Assembly: GCF_017826695.1 (NCBI RefSeq)
Contig: NZ_JAFFZW010000005.1
Location: forward strand, 186,001-250,000
Direction of reading: 5' to 3'
DNA from: Pseudomonas alliivorans
Lineage (GTDB): Bacteria; Pseudomonadota; Gammaproteobacteria; Pseudomonadales; Pseudomonadaceae
Length of the DNA: 64,000 nucleotides
In this document: positions 1-11,929 of the stretch, in pieces
Layout: each line of letters starts with the position of its first letter
Numbering within the stretch: the stretch's first letter is position 1
The notes under the pieces: model-generated
Databases searched by the model: none
What the model saw: only the letters and a program-made list of their open reading frames with translations
Told to the model about the DNA's origin: nothing
Made by a program: the position numbers and the translations under genes

Positions 1-1641
1 TGCAACCTGCTGGGTGCCTGTCTGCAGAGCCTCGATCAGCTCTTCGATTTCCTCTGTGGACTTCTGCGTACGTTGCGCCAGGCTGCGGACCTCGTCGGCT
101 ACAACCGCGAAGCCACGGCCGGCCTCGCCTGCACGAGCGGCTTCGATGGCGGCGTTGAGTGCCAGCAGGTTGGTCTGTTGCGAAACTGATTTGATCACGT
201 CGAGAACGCCCACGATCTTGCCGCTTTCCTGTTTGAGCTGATTCATCGCCTGCGTCGAGTTGACGACTTCGCGGGCCAGTTGCTCGATCTGAATAACGGC
301 CTGGCCAACCACCTGATCTCCATCCCGCGCCTGCTGGTCAGCCTGGGCGGCCGATTGCGAGGCTTCCTGCGCATTGCGAGCAACCTCCTGAACCGTTGCG
401 GTCATCTCGTTCATGGCGGTGGCGACCTGGTCGGTTTCGTCTTTCTGCGTGTTGACACCTTTGCAGGTCTGCTCGGTCACGGCCGACAGTTGCTCGGCTG
501 CGCTGGCAATCTGCGAGACGCCGTCACCAATGCCGCCAATCAACTCCCGCAGGCTCAGGGTCATGGCCTGCATGCTGTTCTGCAATTGCCCCAGCTCGTC
601 GCGTCGTCCGGTCTCAAGGTCCTTGCTAAGATCACCCTGAGCGATCCGAGTGGCAGCGACCAGCGTCTGGCGCAGGGGCTCGGTAATCTGCCGAGTCATG
701 ATCCAGGCGGCCAGCAGGCCGACCAGCAAGGCCAGCGCCGCAACGCTGATCAGGGTGGTCCTTGAACTATTCGCTTCGCCATCGCGCCGCGCGCCTTGCA
801 GGCTGCTCAGCTCGGCGACGGCGCTGAGCATCTTGTCACCCAGCTCCTCCAGTGTTTCCTGGCCTGCTTCAGTCTTCATTTGTATGGCTTTGAACCGGGT
901 CAGGTGCTCCCGATACTGCTGCAGCGCTTCGTTGGCGGGTGCCAATGCCTGGATGTTTTCATCAGCCTGATCCTGCGAGATCTGCTGTATCTCCTTGAGC
1001 GCTTCATCAATTGCAGTGGCGGCCGCGGTCTCATCAGCTTCCCTGCCGGTGAAGGTGTAGGCCTGCACTTGATAGCGGGCAATCTGAATCTGATGCTTGA
1101 GTTGCGATAGGTTGGTGAACTCGTCCATCCGTTCACCATTGTCCTGTTCCTGACTGACCGCCTTGAGCACTTCGGCTTCTACCTGGGCAACTGCTTTTAC
1201 CGCTTGCTCGGATTTCTGATCAAGCTGTGCGCGCATCTGATCGCGTGCTTCGCGGTCAGCCCCGAGTTCGGTGAAGGTTTTTTCCATGAGGCTGATCAGT
1301 TGGCTCTGGGCTTCAAGACCGGTGAGGGTGTCGGCTTCATCGCTTTGTTTGCGCAGCAAGGCCAGGTGGGCTTCTATCTCATTGAGCCGGTCGACGACTT
1401 TCGAGACGTTTTCCGGGGTGTTTTCTCCCCGGGCGATGATGCGCTCGGAGCGCAAATCCTTGGTCAGGTTGTTGAGCCGGTCGACGGCGGAGAGCGATTC
1501 GGAACGATCAATCATCGTGTCCAGGCCGTGCCAGCCAGTCAGCGTGATGGCCAGCGTCAACAGCAGCACCAGGCCGAAACCGAGTGCCAATTTGAGTCTG
1601 ACGCTCAGATTGCCGAGCGTGTGGGTGATCCTTCCAGGCAT
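1..1641 (-). CDS. Methyl-accepting chemotaxis protein (C-terminus cut by window edge)
   Basis: Membrane chemoreceptor that passes ligand signals to the CheA/CheW complex. The 547 visible codons start at ATG 1641 behind an AGGAG ribosome-binding site. A first membrane helix (about residues 15-37) is followed by a long helical periplasmic domain of roughly 240 residues, whose size suggests the HBM type of ligand domain. A second helix, a HAMP segment and the signalling domain with the highly conserved [18 protein letters not shown] hairpin tip come next. The frame is still open at position 1, so the last part of the signalling domain and the stop lie outside the window. The next gene upstream is a paralogue in the same orientation. 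The ligand cannot be read from sequence. Confidence 0.93.
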   Translation of the reverse strand, partial: MPGRITHTLGNLSVRLKLALGFGLVLLLTLAITLTGWHGLDTMIDRSESLSAVDRLNNLTKDLRSERIIARGENTPENVSKVVDRLNEIEAHLALLRKQSDEADTLTGLEAQSQLISLMEKTFTELGADREARDQMRAQLDQKSEQAVKAVAQVEAEVLKAVSQEQDNGERMDEFTNLSQLKHQIQIARYQVQAYTFTGREADETAAATAIDEALKEIQQISQDQADENIQALAPANEALQQYREHLTRFKAIQMKTEAGQETLEELGDKMLSAVAELSSLQGARRDGEANSSRTTLISVAALALLVGLLAAWIMTRQITEPLRQTLVAATRIAQGDLSKDLETGRRDELGQLQNSMQAMTLSLRELIGGIGDGVSQIASAAEQLSAVTEQTCKGVNTQKDETDQVATAMNEMTATVQEVARNAQEASQSAAQADQQARDGDQVVGQAVIQIEQLAREVVNSTQAMNQLKQESGKIVGVLDVIKSVSQQTNLLALNAAIEAARAGEAGRGFAVVADEVRSLAQRTQKSTEEIEELIEALQTGTQQVA

Positions 1642-1850
1642 TGAAATGCTCCTGCGATATGCGAACGAAACCAGATTCTGAACAGCACAGAACCTGCGTT
1701 ATGAGCGCATCGGCGAGGAGTTGAATCGCGTGACCTGAACAGGTCGTAGGAGATTTCCGAGTCGATCGGGACAGTGACGGACGTCACCGGATGAGAGGAG
1801 TGGGGGGATTTCCGCGCCGCTTGTCGAGCGCGGAATGACCTTGAGTGCAA

Positions 1851-3767
1851 TCAGACAGTAAAGCGGCTCACCAACGTTTGCAGATGATTACCCAGACGCG
1901 CCAGTTCGATGCTGGATGCGGCGGTTTCTTCGCTGGCAGCGGAGGTCTGTTCCGACACATCGCGAACGTTGATGATGCTGCGGTTGATTTCTTCAGCCGT
2001 GGCGCTCTGCTGTTCGGCGGCGGCAGCGATCTGCTGGTTCATCGACTGGATCGCCGAGACGGTTTTTGTGATGTTTTCCAGCGAACTACCGGCGCGGCGC
2101 GTCAGATCGACACTGCTGGCACTCAGTTCGCGGCTGCTGTCCATCACGCTCGCCGCCTGCTGAGTTCCGCTCTGCAGGCTGACAATCAGGCCTTCGATCT
2201 CTTCGGTGGACTTCTGAGTGCGCTGCGCCAGGCTGCGAACCTCATCGGCAACCACGGCAAAGCCGCGACCGGCTTCACCGGCGCGGGCGGCTTCGATGGC
2301 TGCGTTCAGGGCCAGCAGATTGGTCTGCTGGGCGACGGATTTGATCACATCCAGAACGCTGCCGATCTTCTCGCTTTCCTGCTTCAGCGTGCCCATGGCC
2401 TCGCTTGAGTTGCCGACCGCCGATGCCAGGCGCTCGATCTGAACGATGGCTTCGTTGACCACGCGCTCACCTTCGCGTGCCTGCTGGTCAGCCGCTACGG
2501 CTGCTTCGGAGGCTTCTTCGGCGTTGCGAGCGACTTCCTGCACAGTGGCCGTCATCTCGTGCATGGCAGTGGCGACCTGATCGGTCTCGACCTTCTGGTT
2601 GTTGACGCCGGCGCTGGTCTGTTCAGTAACCGCTGACAGCTCTTCGGCAGCGCTGGCAATCTGGGTAACGCCATCGCGAATACCACCAACCAGCTCGCGC
2701 AGGCTGACGGTCATGCGCTGGATGGTGCTTTGCAGCTTGCCCAGTTCGTCCTTTCTATTCACGTTGAGGTTGCGGCTCAGGTCGCCAGCGGCGACGCGCT
2801 CGACCACTTCCAGCGTTTCCTGAAGTGGGGCGGTAATCTGACGGGTGATGATCCACGCTGCCAGAACGCTGAACAGCAACGCCAGGGCGGTGGCCGCAAC
2901 AATCATCATGACGGCGTGGTCGCTTTCGGCATCGCGGCTTTTGTTCTGGCGCTCGATCATTTCAGTGCTGGTGGCCAGCATTTTCACGCCCAGAGCGGTC
3001 ATTTTCTCCAGTGCGGCCTTGCTGGCAGCCTGCGAGTCCCGGTACACGCCTACCGCCGCGCGGTAGCCCTTCAGGCCCGCAATGGCTTGTTGCAAGGTCG
3101 GTGCGAACTCGGAGGAAACATCGCCTGCCAGGGTGTTGATACCAGTGACCGCGTCATCGATGGCCTGATTGGCATTCTTCTCGAATTCCGGTTTGCCGCT
3201 GTAGGTGTAGCCGCGGACCTGAAAGCGCGCCTGCTGGATCAGCTTGCTGACGCCCACGATGCCATTGAAGGCCAGGATGTTGTCTTCCTTGAGCAGCGCC
3301 GCTTCGATCTTGTTCGCCTGCTCCACGGCCTTGTCGGCGTTATCGCCCATCTGGCTGCGACTGCCTTCACGTACTTCGATGGCTTTGGTCATGTCGCCGA
3401 ACGACTGACGGTATTCGCGCGTCGCCTGGATCTGTCCATCCAGCAACTGAATGTTCTCCGGGGAGCGCAGCATGTTTCTGGCGCTCAGCAGCGCGGCGTC
3501 AAGCTGGTCGAGCGTTGCTCTGACGTCTGTGGCTGTCTCGGCGTTGTACAGCGCTTCGTAGCGCATGCGGTTGACGCGCAGCTGCAGGGTCAGCTCGTTG
3601 ATTTCGGCAATCGCTGTCACGCGATCTCCGCGATCAATCAGGGCGTTGGTGCTGAACCAGGCCGTCGTTGAGATCATTAAGGTCATGATCAGTACAAGAC
3701 CGAAACCGATGGCCAATTTCAAGCTGACACTCGCGTTGGCGAGACTTTGAGTTAACCCGCGATACAT
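1851..3767 (-). CDS. Methyl-accepting chemotaxis protein
   Basis: Full-length chemoreceptor of 638 residues. ATG 3767 is chosen because GAGGAG lies 5 bases upstream; an in-frame ATG at 3788 has no comparable site. Order: membrane helix at about 16-38, a periplasmic helical domain to about residue 285 (HBM-like by length), a membrane helix at about 286-309, HAMP, then a methyl-accepting signalling domain with the usual [18 protein letters not shown] tip. It closely resembles the receptor just downstream in the signalling half, while the ligand domains have diverged. That fits an old tandem duplication followed by sensory specialisation. HBM receptors of other pseudomonads bind small organic acids; the ligand here is unknown. 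Confidence 0.95.
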   Translation of the reverse strand: MYRGLTQSLANASVSLKLAIGFGLVLIMTLMISTTAWFSTNALIDRGDRVTAIAEINELTLQLRVNRMRYEALYNAETATDVRATLDQLDAALLSARNMLRSPENIQLLDGQIQATREYRQSFGDMTKAIEVREGSRSQMGDNADKAVEQANKIEAALLKEDNILAFNGIVGVSKLIQQARFQVRGYTYSGKPEFEKNANQAIDDAVTGINTLAGDVSSEFAPTLQQAIAGLKGYRAAVGVYRDSQAASKAALEKMTALGVKMLATSTEMIERQNKSRDAESDHAVMMIVAATALALLFSVLAAWIITRQITAPLQETLEVVERVAAGDLSRNLNVNRKDELGKLQSTIQRMTVSLRELVGGIRDGVTQIASAAEELSAVTEQTSAGVNNQKVETDQVATAMHEMTATVQEVARNAEEASEAAVAADQQAREGERVVNEAIVQIERLASAVGNSSEAMGTLKQESEKIGSVLDVIKSVAQQTNLLALNAAIEAARAGEAGRGFAVVADEVRSLAQRTQKSTEEIEGLIVSLQSGTQQAASVMDSSRELSASSVDLTRRAGSSLENITKTVSAIQSMNQQIAAAAEQQSATAEEINRSIINVRDVSEQTSAASEETAASSIELARLGNHLQTLVSRFTV

Positions 3768-3861
3768 GACCACTCCTCGATGACTCATTCTTGTGCGTAT
3801 CCATTCCTATCGGCCAGTCATGACGTAACTGAAGCGATTGAGTGGGATGCCGCAACTTGAA

Positions 3862-4569
3862 TCAGAACAGGCGTGCGAGCAGTGCAGTGACAGCGGTTTC
3901 GACCCGCAGGATTCGGTCGCCCAGTTGCACCGGCTGCAGGCCGGACTGGCCCAGCAGATCGACTTCGTAGGGGATCCAGCCGCCTTCCGGGCCGATGGCG
4001 AGGGTGACCGGCTCGGTGACGGCGCGAGGGCAGTCCGGGTAATCGCCCGGATGGCCGACCAACCCCAGGGTGTTCAGCGCCAATTGCGGCAGACGATCTT
4101 CGACGAAGGGCTTGAAGCGCTTTTCGATCACGATTTCCGGCAGCACGCTGTCGCGTGCCTGCTCCAGCCCGAGGATCAGTTGTTCACGGATCGCGTGCGG
4201 CTCGAGAAACGGCGTCTGCCAGAAGCTTTTTTCCACCCGGTAACTGTTGAGCAGGATGACTTTCGGCACACCCATGGTCGCGACGGTCTGAAAGACTCTG
4301 CGCAGCATCTTGGGGCGGGGAAGGGCGAGCAGCAGAGTCAGCGGCAACTTGGCAGGCGGCTGGCTGTTCAACGAGACGCGCAGCTCGGCTTCACGGGGTT
4401 CAAGGCGCAGCACTTCGGCGATGCCCAGCAGACCGTTGATGCGACCGACCCGCAGGCTGTCGCCGACCTCGGCACGATGCACTTCCTGCATGTGCCTGAG
4501 TCGGCGGTCACGCAGCACCACCCGGTCGGCCGCAATAAAATCGGCCTCTTCGAGAAGCAGCAGATTCAC
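3862..4569 (-). CDS. rsmE: 16S rRNA (uracil(1498)-N3)-methyltransferase RsmE
   Basis: SPOUT-fold methyltransferase that N3-methylates U1498 of 16S rRNA in the small subunit. The 235 residues are normal for the family. The C-terminal knot is clear: GPEGGW at residues 193-198 and [11 protein letters not shown] at 216-226, which together form the S-adenosylmethionine pocket. The N-terminal part is the PUA-like RNA-binding domain. The start is GTG 4569, overlapping the tatC stop as GTGA, so translation is probably coupled. It is the last gene of the leftward his-tat string. Confidence 0.93.
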   Translation of the reverse strand: MNLLLLEEADFIAADRVVLRDRRLRHMQEVHRAEVGDSLRVGRINGLLGIAEVLRLEPREAELRVSLNSQPPAKLPLTLLLALPRPKMLRRVFQTVATMGVPKVILLNSYRVEKSFWQTPFLEPHAIREQLILGLEQARDSVLPEIVIEKRFKPFVEDRLPQLALNTLGLVGHPGDYPDCPRAVTEPVTLAIGPEGGWIPYEVDLLGQSGLQPVQLGDRILRVETAVTALLARLF

Positions 4570-5366
4570 GGCTGAGTCGCGGGCGGCTGGTCTTGCTTGT
4601 CAGCTTCCTGTTCTTGATCGTCCGGGTGCTCGCCGCGTTTTTTGATGAGTCCGCTGCACAGCACGCCCAGTTCGAACAGCAGCCACATCGGTACGGCCAG
4701 CAGGGTCTGCGAGAAGATGTCCGGCGGGGTGAGGATCATGCCGACCACAAAGCAGCCAATGATGACGTACGGGCGGATCTTCTTCAGGTACTTCACGTCG
4801 ACAATGCCGATCCAGACCAGCAGCACCACGGCCACGGGAATTTCGAACGCCACGCCGAAGGCGAAGAACAGGGTCATCACGAAGTCGAGGTAACTGGCGA
4901 TGTCGGTCATCATCGACACGCCTTCCGGCGTCACGCTGGCGAAGAAGTGGAAGATCAGCGGGAAGACCAGAAAGTAGGCGAACGCCATGCCTGCGTAGAA
5001 CAGGATGATGCTCGACACCAGCAACGGAATGGCCACGCGCTTCTCATGCTTGTACAGCCCCGGCGCGATGAAGCCCCAGATCTGATGCAGGATGACCGGC
5101 ATGGACAGGAACAGCGCCACCATCATGGTCAGCTTGAACGGCGTGATGAACGGCGAGGCCACGTCGGTGGCAATCATCGTTGCGCCTTCCGGCAGATAGA
5201 CCCGCAGCGGTGCCGACACGAGCGTATAGATCTTCTGCGTGAAGTAGAACAGACCGGCAAAGATCAGAAACACTGCGGCAACGCAGCGTAACAGGCGTGT
5301 ACGCAGCTCGGTGAGGTGCGAGATCAGCGGCATTTGCTGATCGTTTTCCGGGGTATCTGCGCTCAT
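4566..5366 (-). CDS. tatC: Sec-independent protein translocase TatC
   Basis: Core membrane subunit of the twin-arginine translocase; it receives folded substrates by their RR signal peptides. The protein has 266 residues with six predicted membrane helices. The conserved N-terminal [10 protein letters not shown] (residues 17-26) and the first-loop [10 protein letters not shown] motif that contacts the signal peptide are present. The C-terminal tail is charged and Gln/Asp-rich. ATG 5366 overlaps the tatB stop as ATGA, and its own stop overlaps rsmE. In P. syringae the Tat system exports phospholipases, copper and siderophore enzymes and other folded proteins. Confidence 0.97.
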   Translation of the reverse strand: MSADTPENDQQMPLISHLTELRTRLLRCVAAVFLIFAGLFYFTQKIYTLVSAPLRVYLPEGATMIATDVASPFITPFKLTMMVALFLSMPVILHQIWGFIAPGLYKHEKRVAIPLLVSSIILFYAGMAFAYFLVFPLIFHFFASVTPEGVSMMTDIASYLDFVMTLFFAFGVAFEIPVAVVLLVWIGIVDVKYLKKIRPYVIIGCFVVGMILTPPDIFSQTLLAVPMWLLFELGVLCSGLIKKRGEHPDDQEQEADKQDQPPATQP

Positions 5367-5818
5367 GGGGCTCGCGGTGGCAATGACGAATCGTGGGCGG
5401 GAGAAGGTGTGACGTCCGGTGTCGTGTCGGCGGCAGGTTTTGCGGTTTTCTCGAGCGTCAGCGGTGCCTTGTGTGCAGGCTCTGCCGGACCGATCTCGTG
5501 TTGCGAGGCCGGCGGGACAGCCTGCGGCGCAGTCGGCGGAGTGATCGGCTCGTAGGCCACTTCAGGGTGCTGTTGCTGAGCGAACATTTTGCGCGCTTCA
5601 TCTTCCAGCGAAAGAATGTGCTCGTTGTGCAGTTGCCGACGAATCTCGTCGGCACCGATTTCACGTTCAACTTCCTGTTTGATCGCGTTGAAGCTGCGCT
5701 TCAGTCGGCCTATCCAGAGGCCTGCGGTACGTGCTGCGCCGGGCAGTCGCTCCGGGCCGAGCACGAGCAGCGCCACGAGCCCGATCAACAGCAATTCAGA
5801 GAAGCTGATACCGAACAT
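5363..5818 (-). CDS. tatB: Sec-independent protein translocase TatB
   Basis: TatB pairs with TatC to form the substrate-receptor complex. The 151-residue protein starts at ATG 5818 with [10 protein letters not shown], matching the family; a longer in-frame extension to 5875 reads into the tatA 3' end and is rejected. A single membrane helix (about 4-20) is followed by the GPERLP hinge and an amphipathic helix to about residue 75. The tail is Pro/Ala-rich. Only four bases separate the tatA stop from this start, and the stop overlaps tatC. Confidence 0.96.
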   Translation of the reverse strand: MFGISFSELLLIGLVALLVLGPERLPGAARTAGLWIGRLKRSFNAIKQEVEREIGADEIRRQLHNEHILSLEDEARKMFAQQQHPEVAYEPITPPTAPQAVPPASQHEIGPAEPAHKAPLTLEKTAKPAADTTPDVTPSPAHDSSLPPRAP

Positions 5819-5822
5819 GGTC

Positions 5823-6122
5823 TTAAACCTGGTCTTTGCGGGTCGGCTCTTCGACTTTGTGCGCCTGCGCATCAATGGTATGCGGCTGGTTCAGAGGCGA
5901 GCCCTGAGGCGCGGTGTACGGTTGTTGGGTCTGCGGCTGCGGCTGTGGCTGTGGCTGCGCCGAGGCTTGATCGGCTGTTTTTTCGTCATCGTTCATGGCC
6001 TTGCGAAAGCCCTTGATCGATTCGCCGACGTCAGTGCCCAGACCCTTGAGTTTCTTGGTACCGAAAACCAGTACCACGACGATCAGGATGACGATCCAGT
6101 GTTTCCAGTCAAAAATACCCAT
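5823..6122 (-). CDS. tatA: Sec-independent protein translocase TatA
   Basis: TatA oligomers are thought to form or open the passage for folded proteins. The 99 residues contain one short membrane helix (about 8-20), the Phe-Gly hinge at 20-21 (FGTKKL) and an amphipathic helix to about residue 43. A low-complexity tail with a run of PQ dipeptides (about 57-64) follows; such tails vary between species. It is the first gene of tatABC and follows hisE by 47 bases. Confidence 0.96.
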   Translation of the reverse strand: MGIFDWKHWIVILIVVVLVFGTKKLKGLGTDVGESIKGFRKAMNDDEKTADQASAQPQPQPQPQTQQPYTAPQGSPLNQPHTIDAQAHKVEEPTRKDQV

Positions 6123-6169
6123 GAAACAGTCCTCGTAGAAGATTCTTCAAGCTCGAAAGGGGAAGGCAG

Positions 6170-6502
6170 TCAGTCTGCTGTGCGGGCGGCTTTTTCCGCA
6201 TGACCGGACAGCCCGAACCGGCGGTCCAGTTCATCGAGCACGGCTTGTGGATGCTGACCCAGCGCCGCAAGCATGACCATGCTGTGGAACCACAGGTCAG
6301 CCGTTTCATAAATCACGTCGCTGCAGTCACCGCTGACGGCAGCGTCCTTGGCGGCAATGATGGTTTCAACCGATTCCTCGCCCAGTTTTTCCAGAATCTT
6401 GTTCAAACCCTTGTGATACAGGCTGGCGACATAAGAACTGTCGGCAGCGGCATCCTTGCGTGATTCCAGCACCTCGGCCAGGCGGGACAGCGTATCAGTC
6501 AT
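6170..6502 (-). CDS. hisE: Phosphoribosyl-ATP pyrophosphatase HisE
   Basis: Second step of histidine synthesis: hydrolyses phosphoribosyl-ATP to phosphoribosyl-AMP. The 110-residue reading starts at ATG 6502 (MTDTLSRL), which matches the family. A TTG two codons upstream overlaps the hisI stop and is less likely. The helical MazG-like core with the acidic cluster around GEESVET (metal and substrate site) is intact. As in many gammaproteobacteria outside the enterics, hisE and hisI are separate genes, here two bases apart. Confidence 0.94.
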   Translation of the reverse strand: MTDTLSRLAEVLESRKDAAADSSYVASLYHKGLNKILEKLGEESVETIIAAKDAAVSGDCSDVIYETADLWFHSMVMLAALGQHPQAVLDELDRRFGLSGHAEKAARTAD

Positions 6503-6504
6503 GT

Positions 6505-6897
6505 TCAATGGCCTGCATGGTAAATAGCATCAGGATCTTTCAAGACCGGGTCGACGGTCTTCCAGCCTGAATTTTCATACACTCGGTAGAAGCAACTTTC
6601 GCGGCCGGTGTGACATGCAATGCCACCGATCTGCTCGACCATCAGGATGACGACATCGGCATCGCAGTCCAGGCGCAGTTCATGCAGCTTTTGCACATGA
6701 CCCGATTCTTCACCTTTGCGCCAGAGTTTGCCACGCGAACGCGACCAATAGATTGCACGATTCTCGGATGCCGTCAGGCTCAGGGCCTCGCGGTTCATCC
6801 AGGCCATCATCAGTACGCGGCCGGTCTTGTGGTCCTGAGCGATTGCAGGCACCAGACCGTCGCTGTTCCAGTGAATCTCGTCCAGCCAGTCTTTCAT
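6505..6897 (-). CDS. hisI: Phosphoribosyl-AMP cyclohydrolase HisI
   Basis: Third step of histidine synthesis: opens the adenine ring of phosphoribosyl-AMP. The start ATG 6897 ([10 protein letters not shown]) has GGAG nearby; a longer reading to 6954 is not supported. The 130 residues carry the family block around residues 50-67 ([10 protein letters not shown] then GEESGH), C78-D79-D81 and the two later cysteines C95 and C102 that complete the zinc site. It lies between ubiB (67-base gap) and hisE. Confidence 0.95.
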   Translation of the reverse strand: MKDWLDEIHWNSDGLVPAIAQDHKTGRVLMMAWMNREALSLTASENRAIYWSRSRGKLWRKGEESGHVQKLHELRLDCDADVVILMVEQIGGIACHTGRESCFYRVYENSGWKTVDPVLKDPDAIYHAGH

Positions 6898-6964
6898 ATC
6901 TACTCCGGCAGCCGGACTTGAGGTCCGGCGGATTGAACAGTGTGCCAGCGCCATGCGCTGCTGG

Positions 6965-9203
<2,239 letters not shown>

Positions 9204-9204
<1 letters not shown>

Positions 9205-9974
9205 TACGGTTTGATGCCGCGATGCAGGGCAACGATGCCCGAGGTCATGTTGTGATAGGTCACGCGGTCAAAACCGGCTTCGACCATCATCGACTTCAGG
9301 GTTTCCTGATTGGGGTGCATGCGAATCGATTCGGCCAGGTAGCGATAGCTTTCCGAATCGTTGGTGACCAGCTTGCCCATGAACGGCATGAACGCAAACG
9401 AGTAGGCGTCGTACGCCTTGGACATCAGCTTGTTGGTCGGTTTGGAGAACTCCAGCACCAGCAGGCGACCGCCGGGCTTGAGCACGCGCAGCATGGAACG
9501 CAGGGCGTCTTCCTTGTGCGTCACGTTGCGCAGCCCGAAGGCGATGGTCACGCAGTCGAAGTGGTTGTCCGGGAACGGCAGCTTTTCAGCGTCGGCCTGG
9601 ACGAACTCCACATTGCCAGCAACGCCAAGGTCGAGCAGGCGATCACGGCCGACCTTGAGCATCGAGGCATTGATATCGGCCAGCACCACGTGGCCGGTTG
9701 GGCCGACGAGGCTGGAGAACTTGCGGGTCAGGTCGCCCGTGCCGCCCGCGATGTCGAGCACGCGGTTGCCGGTGCGAACGCCGGAGAGCTCGATTGCAAA
9801 GCGTTTCCAGAGCCTGTGCATGCCGCCGGACAGCAGGTCATTCATCAGGTCGTACTTGGCCGCTACCGAGTGGAATACCTCAGCGACTTTTTCTGCCTTC
9901 TGGCTTTCCGGTACATTTTTGTAACCGAAGTGAGTCGTAGGTTCGGCATCGCTGCCTTTGCGCTGATCGTTCAT
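9204..9974 (-). CDS. ubiE: Ubiquinone/menaquinone C-methyltransferase UbiE
   Basis: S-adenosylmethionine-dependent methyltransferase for the C-methylation step of ubiquinone synthesis. 256 residues. Class I motif [10 protein letters not shown] lies at about 72-81, and the family signatures [17 protein letters not shown] (residues 41-57) and [20 protein letters not shown] are present. The start is ATG 9974. It is the first gene of the leftward ubiE-ubiJ-ubiB string; a 144-base gap separates it from the divergent PHA-associated gene at 10119, so promoters for both should lie there. Confidence 0.97.
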
Positions 9975-10118
9975 ATCGCTTCACCGGAATAGATTGCGGG
10001 CCATTCTAATCGTCAAGGCTGGCTTTGTCTTGACAAGGCTCACCGCCAACGCTTTCTTGGATGCAGACGGGTGTATATAGTTGCGCCGCATTTCATACGA
10101 TGATCAAGGAACTCTCTC

Positions 10119-10397
10119 ATGGCGAAGATAACTGTTGAGCGCCCTCATTCCCTGGGCCGGGAGCAGGCGCGCGAGAAGGCAGAGCAGTTGGTGGAAAAGC
10201 TGGCCGACCGATACGGCCTGGCCCATGAGTGGGTAGGCGACACCGTGAAACTCGAAGGCAAGGGAGCCAAGGGGAAGGTGGAAGTCGAGGACGAGCTGAT
10301 TCGCATCAATATCGACCTGAACTTCATCCTGTCGACCATGAGTGGCTCGATCAAGTCCGAGGTCGAGCGCGTGCTGGACAAGGCACTGGCTGCCTGA
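10119..10397 (+). CDS. Polyhydroxyalkanoic acid system family protein
   Basis: 92-residue small protein found next to PHA genes in many bacteria (PHA granule-region family, Pfam PF09650 by recognition). It has a basic N-terminal half (VERPHSLGREQAREKAEQL), then alternating beta segments and an amphipathic C-terminal helix ending LDKALAA. No signal peptide or membrane segment is visible. It lies 159 bases before phaI in the same orientation. The function is not established; a granule or regulatory role is inferred from context only. Confidence 0.82.
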   Translation: MAKITVERPHSLGREQAREKAEQLVEKLADRYGLAHEWVGDTVKLEGKGAKGKVEVEDELIRINIDLNFILSTMSGSIKSEVERVLDKALAA

Positions 10398-10463
10398 GAC
10401 CGTCTGAAGCGTAATCCCCGTCTGTCGGCGTCTGGCAGGCGGCCGGGCACCGTTCCTTCTTTA

Positions 10464-10477
10464 TCACCCTAGGGTGA
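10464..10477. promoter_or_regulatory. Perfect 14-bp palindrome upstream of phaI
   Basis: TCACCCTAGGGTGA is a perfect inverted repeat 80 bases before the phaI start. It falls inside a possible weak sigma-70 promoter (TTCTTT, 17 bases, ATTCTA). PhaD, a TetR-type activator, is known to bind inverted half-sites at pha promoters in P. putida, so this is a candidate PhaD or other repressor/activator site. The link to PhaD is inference; the same sequence is not seen before phaC1. Confidence 0.4.
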
Positions 10478-10556
10478 GCATTCTAATTTTTCTCCGTAGC
10501 TTTGAGCTTATGCCCCTATCGGGCGGTTCCTTCAACTTTCGAGCATGAGGTGCACC

Positions 10557-11030
10557 ATGGCCAGAGCGACCACCAAGAAAAAAATCGAAGACGAACAGGC
10601 TTCCACCTTTTCCGACGTCAAACTGTATGCCCGCAAGATCTGGCTGGCAGGCCTGGGCGCCTATGCCAAGGTCAACGAGGAAGGCACCCAGTACGTCAAA
10701 GAGCTGATCAAGACCGGCGAAGAAGCAGAGAAAGAGGCCAAGAAAGCTCTCGATCAAAAACTGGAAGCCGCGAACAGCGAAATGGACTCGATCAAGGGCG
10801 AAGTGTCCGATGCCAAGGGGCGTGTCGAAGCGCAACTCGACCGAATTGAAAGTGCGTTCGACCGCCGCGTCGCAAAGGCCTTGAACCGCATCGGCATCCC
10901 ATCTAAACATGATGTTGACACGCTCTCTGCTAAGCTCGATGAGCTGACGGCATTGCTTGAACGTGTCGGGCCTAAAAAGCTCGAACGCTCTGAGCCTAAA
11001 CGACTCGAACGTTCCGAGCCTGGACAATAA
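10557..11030 (+). CDS. phaI: Phasin PhaI
   Basis: Granule-associated phasin that coats medium-chain PHA inclusions. ATG 10557 (MARATTKKK) has GAGGTG just upstream; an in-frame ATG at 10545 would place that site inside the gene. The 157 residues hold the phasin signature (about 22-60, including ARKIWLAGLGAYAKV) and a long coiled coil (about 55-135). The last 18 residues contain two copies of an eight-residue repeat, KLERSEPK then RLERSEPG, which makes the protein longer than typical PhaI of about 140 residues. It is transcribed with phaF, 10 bases downstream. Confidence 0.93.
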   Translation: MARATTKKKIEDEQASTFSDVKLYARKIWLAGLGAYAKVNEEGTQYVKELIKTGEEAEKEAKKALDQKLEAANSEMDSIKGEVSDAKGRVEAQLDRIESAFDRRVAKALNRIGIPSKHDVDTLSAKLDELTALLERVGPKKLERSEPKRLERSEPGQ

Positions 11031-11040
11031 GGAGAGCAGG

Positions 11041-11826
11041 ATGGCTGGCAAGAAAAAGGTAGAGAAAGAAGGCAGCTCCTGGATTGGCGAGGTTGAGAAG
11101 TACTCTCGCCAAATCTGGCTGGCTGGTTTGGGCGCTTACTCCAAGATAAGCAATGACGGCAGTAAGCTTTTCGAGACGTTGGTAAAAGACGGCGAGAAGG
11201 CCGAAAAGCAGACCAAGGCCGAAGCGCAGAAACAGATCGACGAAGTCAAGGACACCACCAAGGCAGCCAAATCCCGCGTCGGTGATGTCAAGGACATGGC
11301 GCTGGGCAAGTGGAGCGAGCTGGAAGGTGCATTCGACAAGCGTTTGAACAGTGCCATTTCGCGCCTGGGTGTGCCGAGCCGTAACGAAGTCCAGGCGCTG
11401 CACAGCAAGGTCGATCAACTGACTCAGCAGATCGAGCAACTGACTGGCGCCAAGGCGCGTCCAGTTGCATCGCGCGCTGCAGCCGCGCCCAAGCCTGCTC
11501 CCAAGACCACGGCCAAACCGCTGAAAACAGCGGCCAAGACCGTCGCCAAGACGGCAGACAAGGTCGCGGATAAAGCAGCAGCGGCCAAACCTGCGGCCAG
11601 AAAGGCAGCGGCCAAGCCACTTGATGCTGCCGAGAAAGCCGCTTCCAAAACCGCCAGCAAGGCGAGGGATGCTGCCAAGCCGGCCGCGAAACCTGCTGCG
11701 CCGAGAAAACCTGCCGCCAGAAAAGCCGCCGCGCCCAAGCCTGCCGCTTCGGCCACGGCAGACAGCTCGAAACCGGCTGCCGCCCCGACGCCTCCACCGG
11801 AAGCGCCAGCCAACCAGCCTTCGTAA
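11041..11826 (+). CDS. phaF: Phasin and granule-segregation protein PhaF
   Basis: Bifunctional granule protein: the N-terminal phasin domain (about 1-140) binds PHA and resembles PhaI, including RQIWLAGLGAYSKI. The C-terminal tail (about 145-261) is Ala/Lys/Pro-rich and histone H1-like, with many AAKP-type repeats. In P. putida this tail binds DNA and helps partition granules. ATG 11041 lies behind AGGAG; the longer frame to 10957 overlaps phaI and is rejected. A hairpin follows the stop. Confidence 0.95.
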   Translation: MAGKKKVEKEGSSWIGEVEKYSRQIWLAGLGAYSKISNDGSKLFETLVKDGEKAEKQTKAEAQKQIDEVKDTTKAAKSRVGDVKDMALGKWSELEGAFDKRLNSAISRLGVPSRNEVQALHSKVDQLTQQIEQLTGAKARPVASRAAAAPKPAPKTTAKPLKTAAKTVAKTADKVADKAAAAKPAARKAAAKPLDAAEKAASKTASKARDAAKPAAKPAAPRKPAARKAAAPKPAASATADSSKPAAAPTPPPEAPANQPS

Positions 11827-11843
11827 GAAGACCGTAACGTCAA

Positions 11844-11870
11844 AGCCCGGCCTGCTCAGCAGGTCGGGCT
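11844..11870 (+). terminator. Hairpin after phaF
   Basis: Inverted repeat AGCCCGGCCTG / CAGGTCGGGCT with one G-T pair and a five-base loop, 18 bases after the phaF stop. The T tract is short (TTCAAG), so it is a moderate rho-independent terminator. It lies between the convergent phaIF and phaD genes. Confidence 0.6.
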
Positions 11871-11929
11871 TCAAGCCTTTCGCCAAGCCTGTCAGGCTCC
11901 TTTCGGTGAAGGCCGTTGCTGATCAATCC

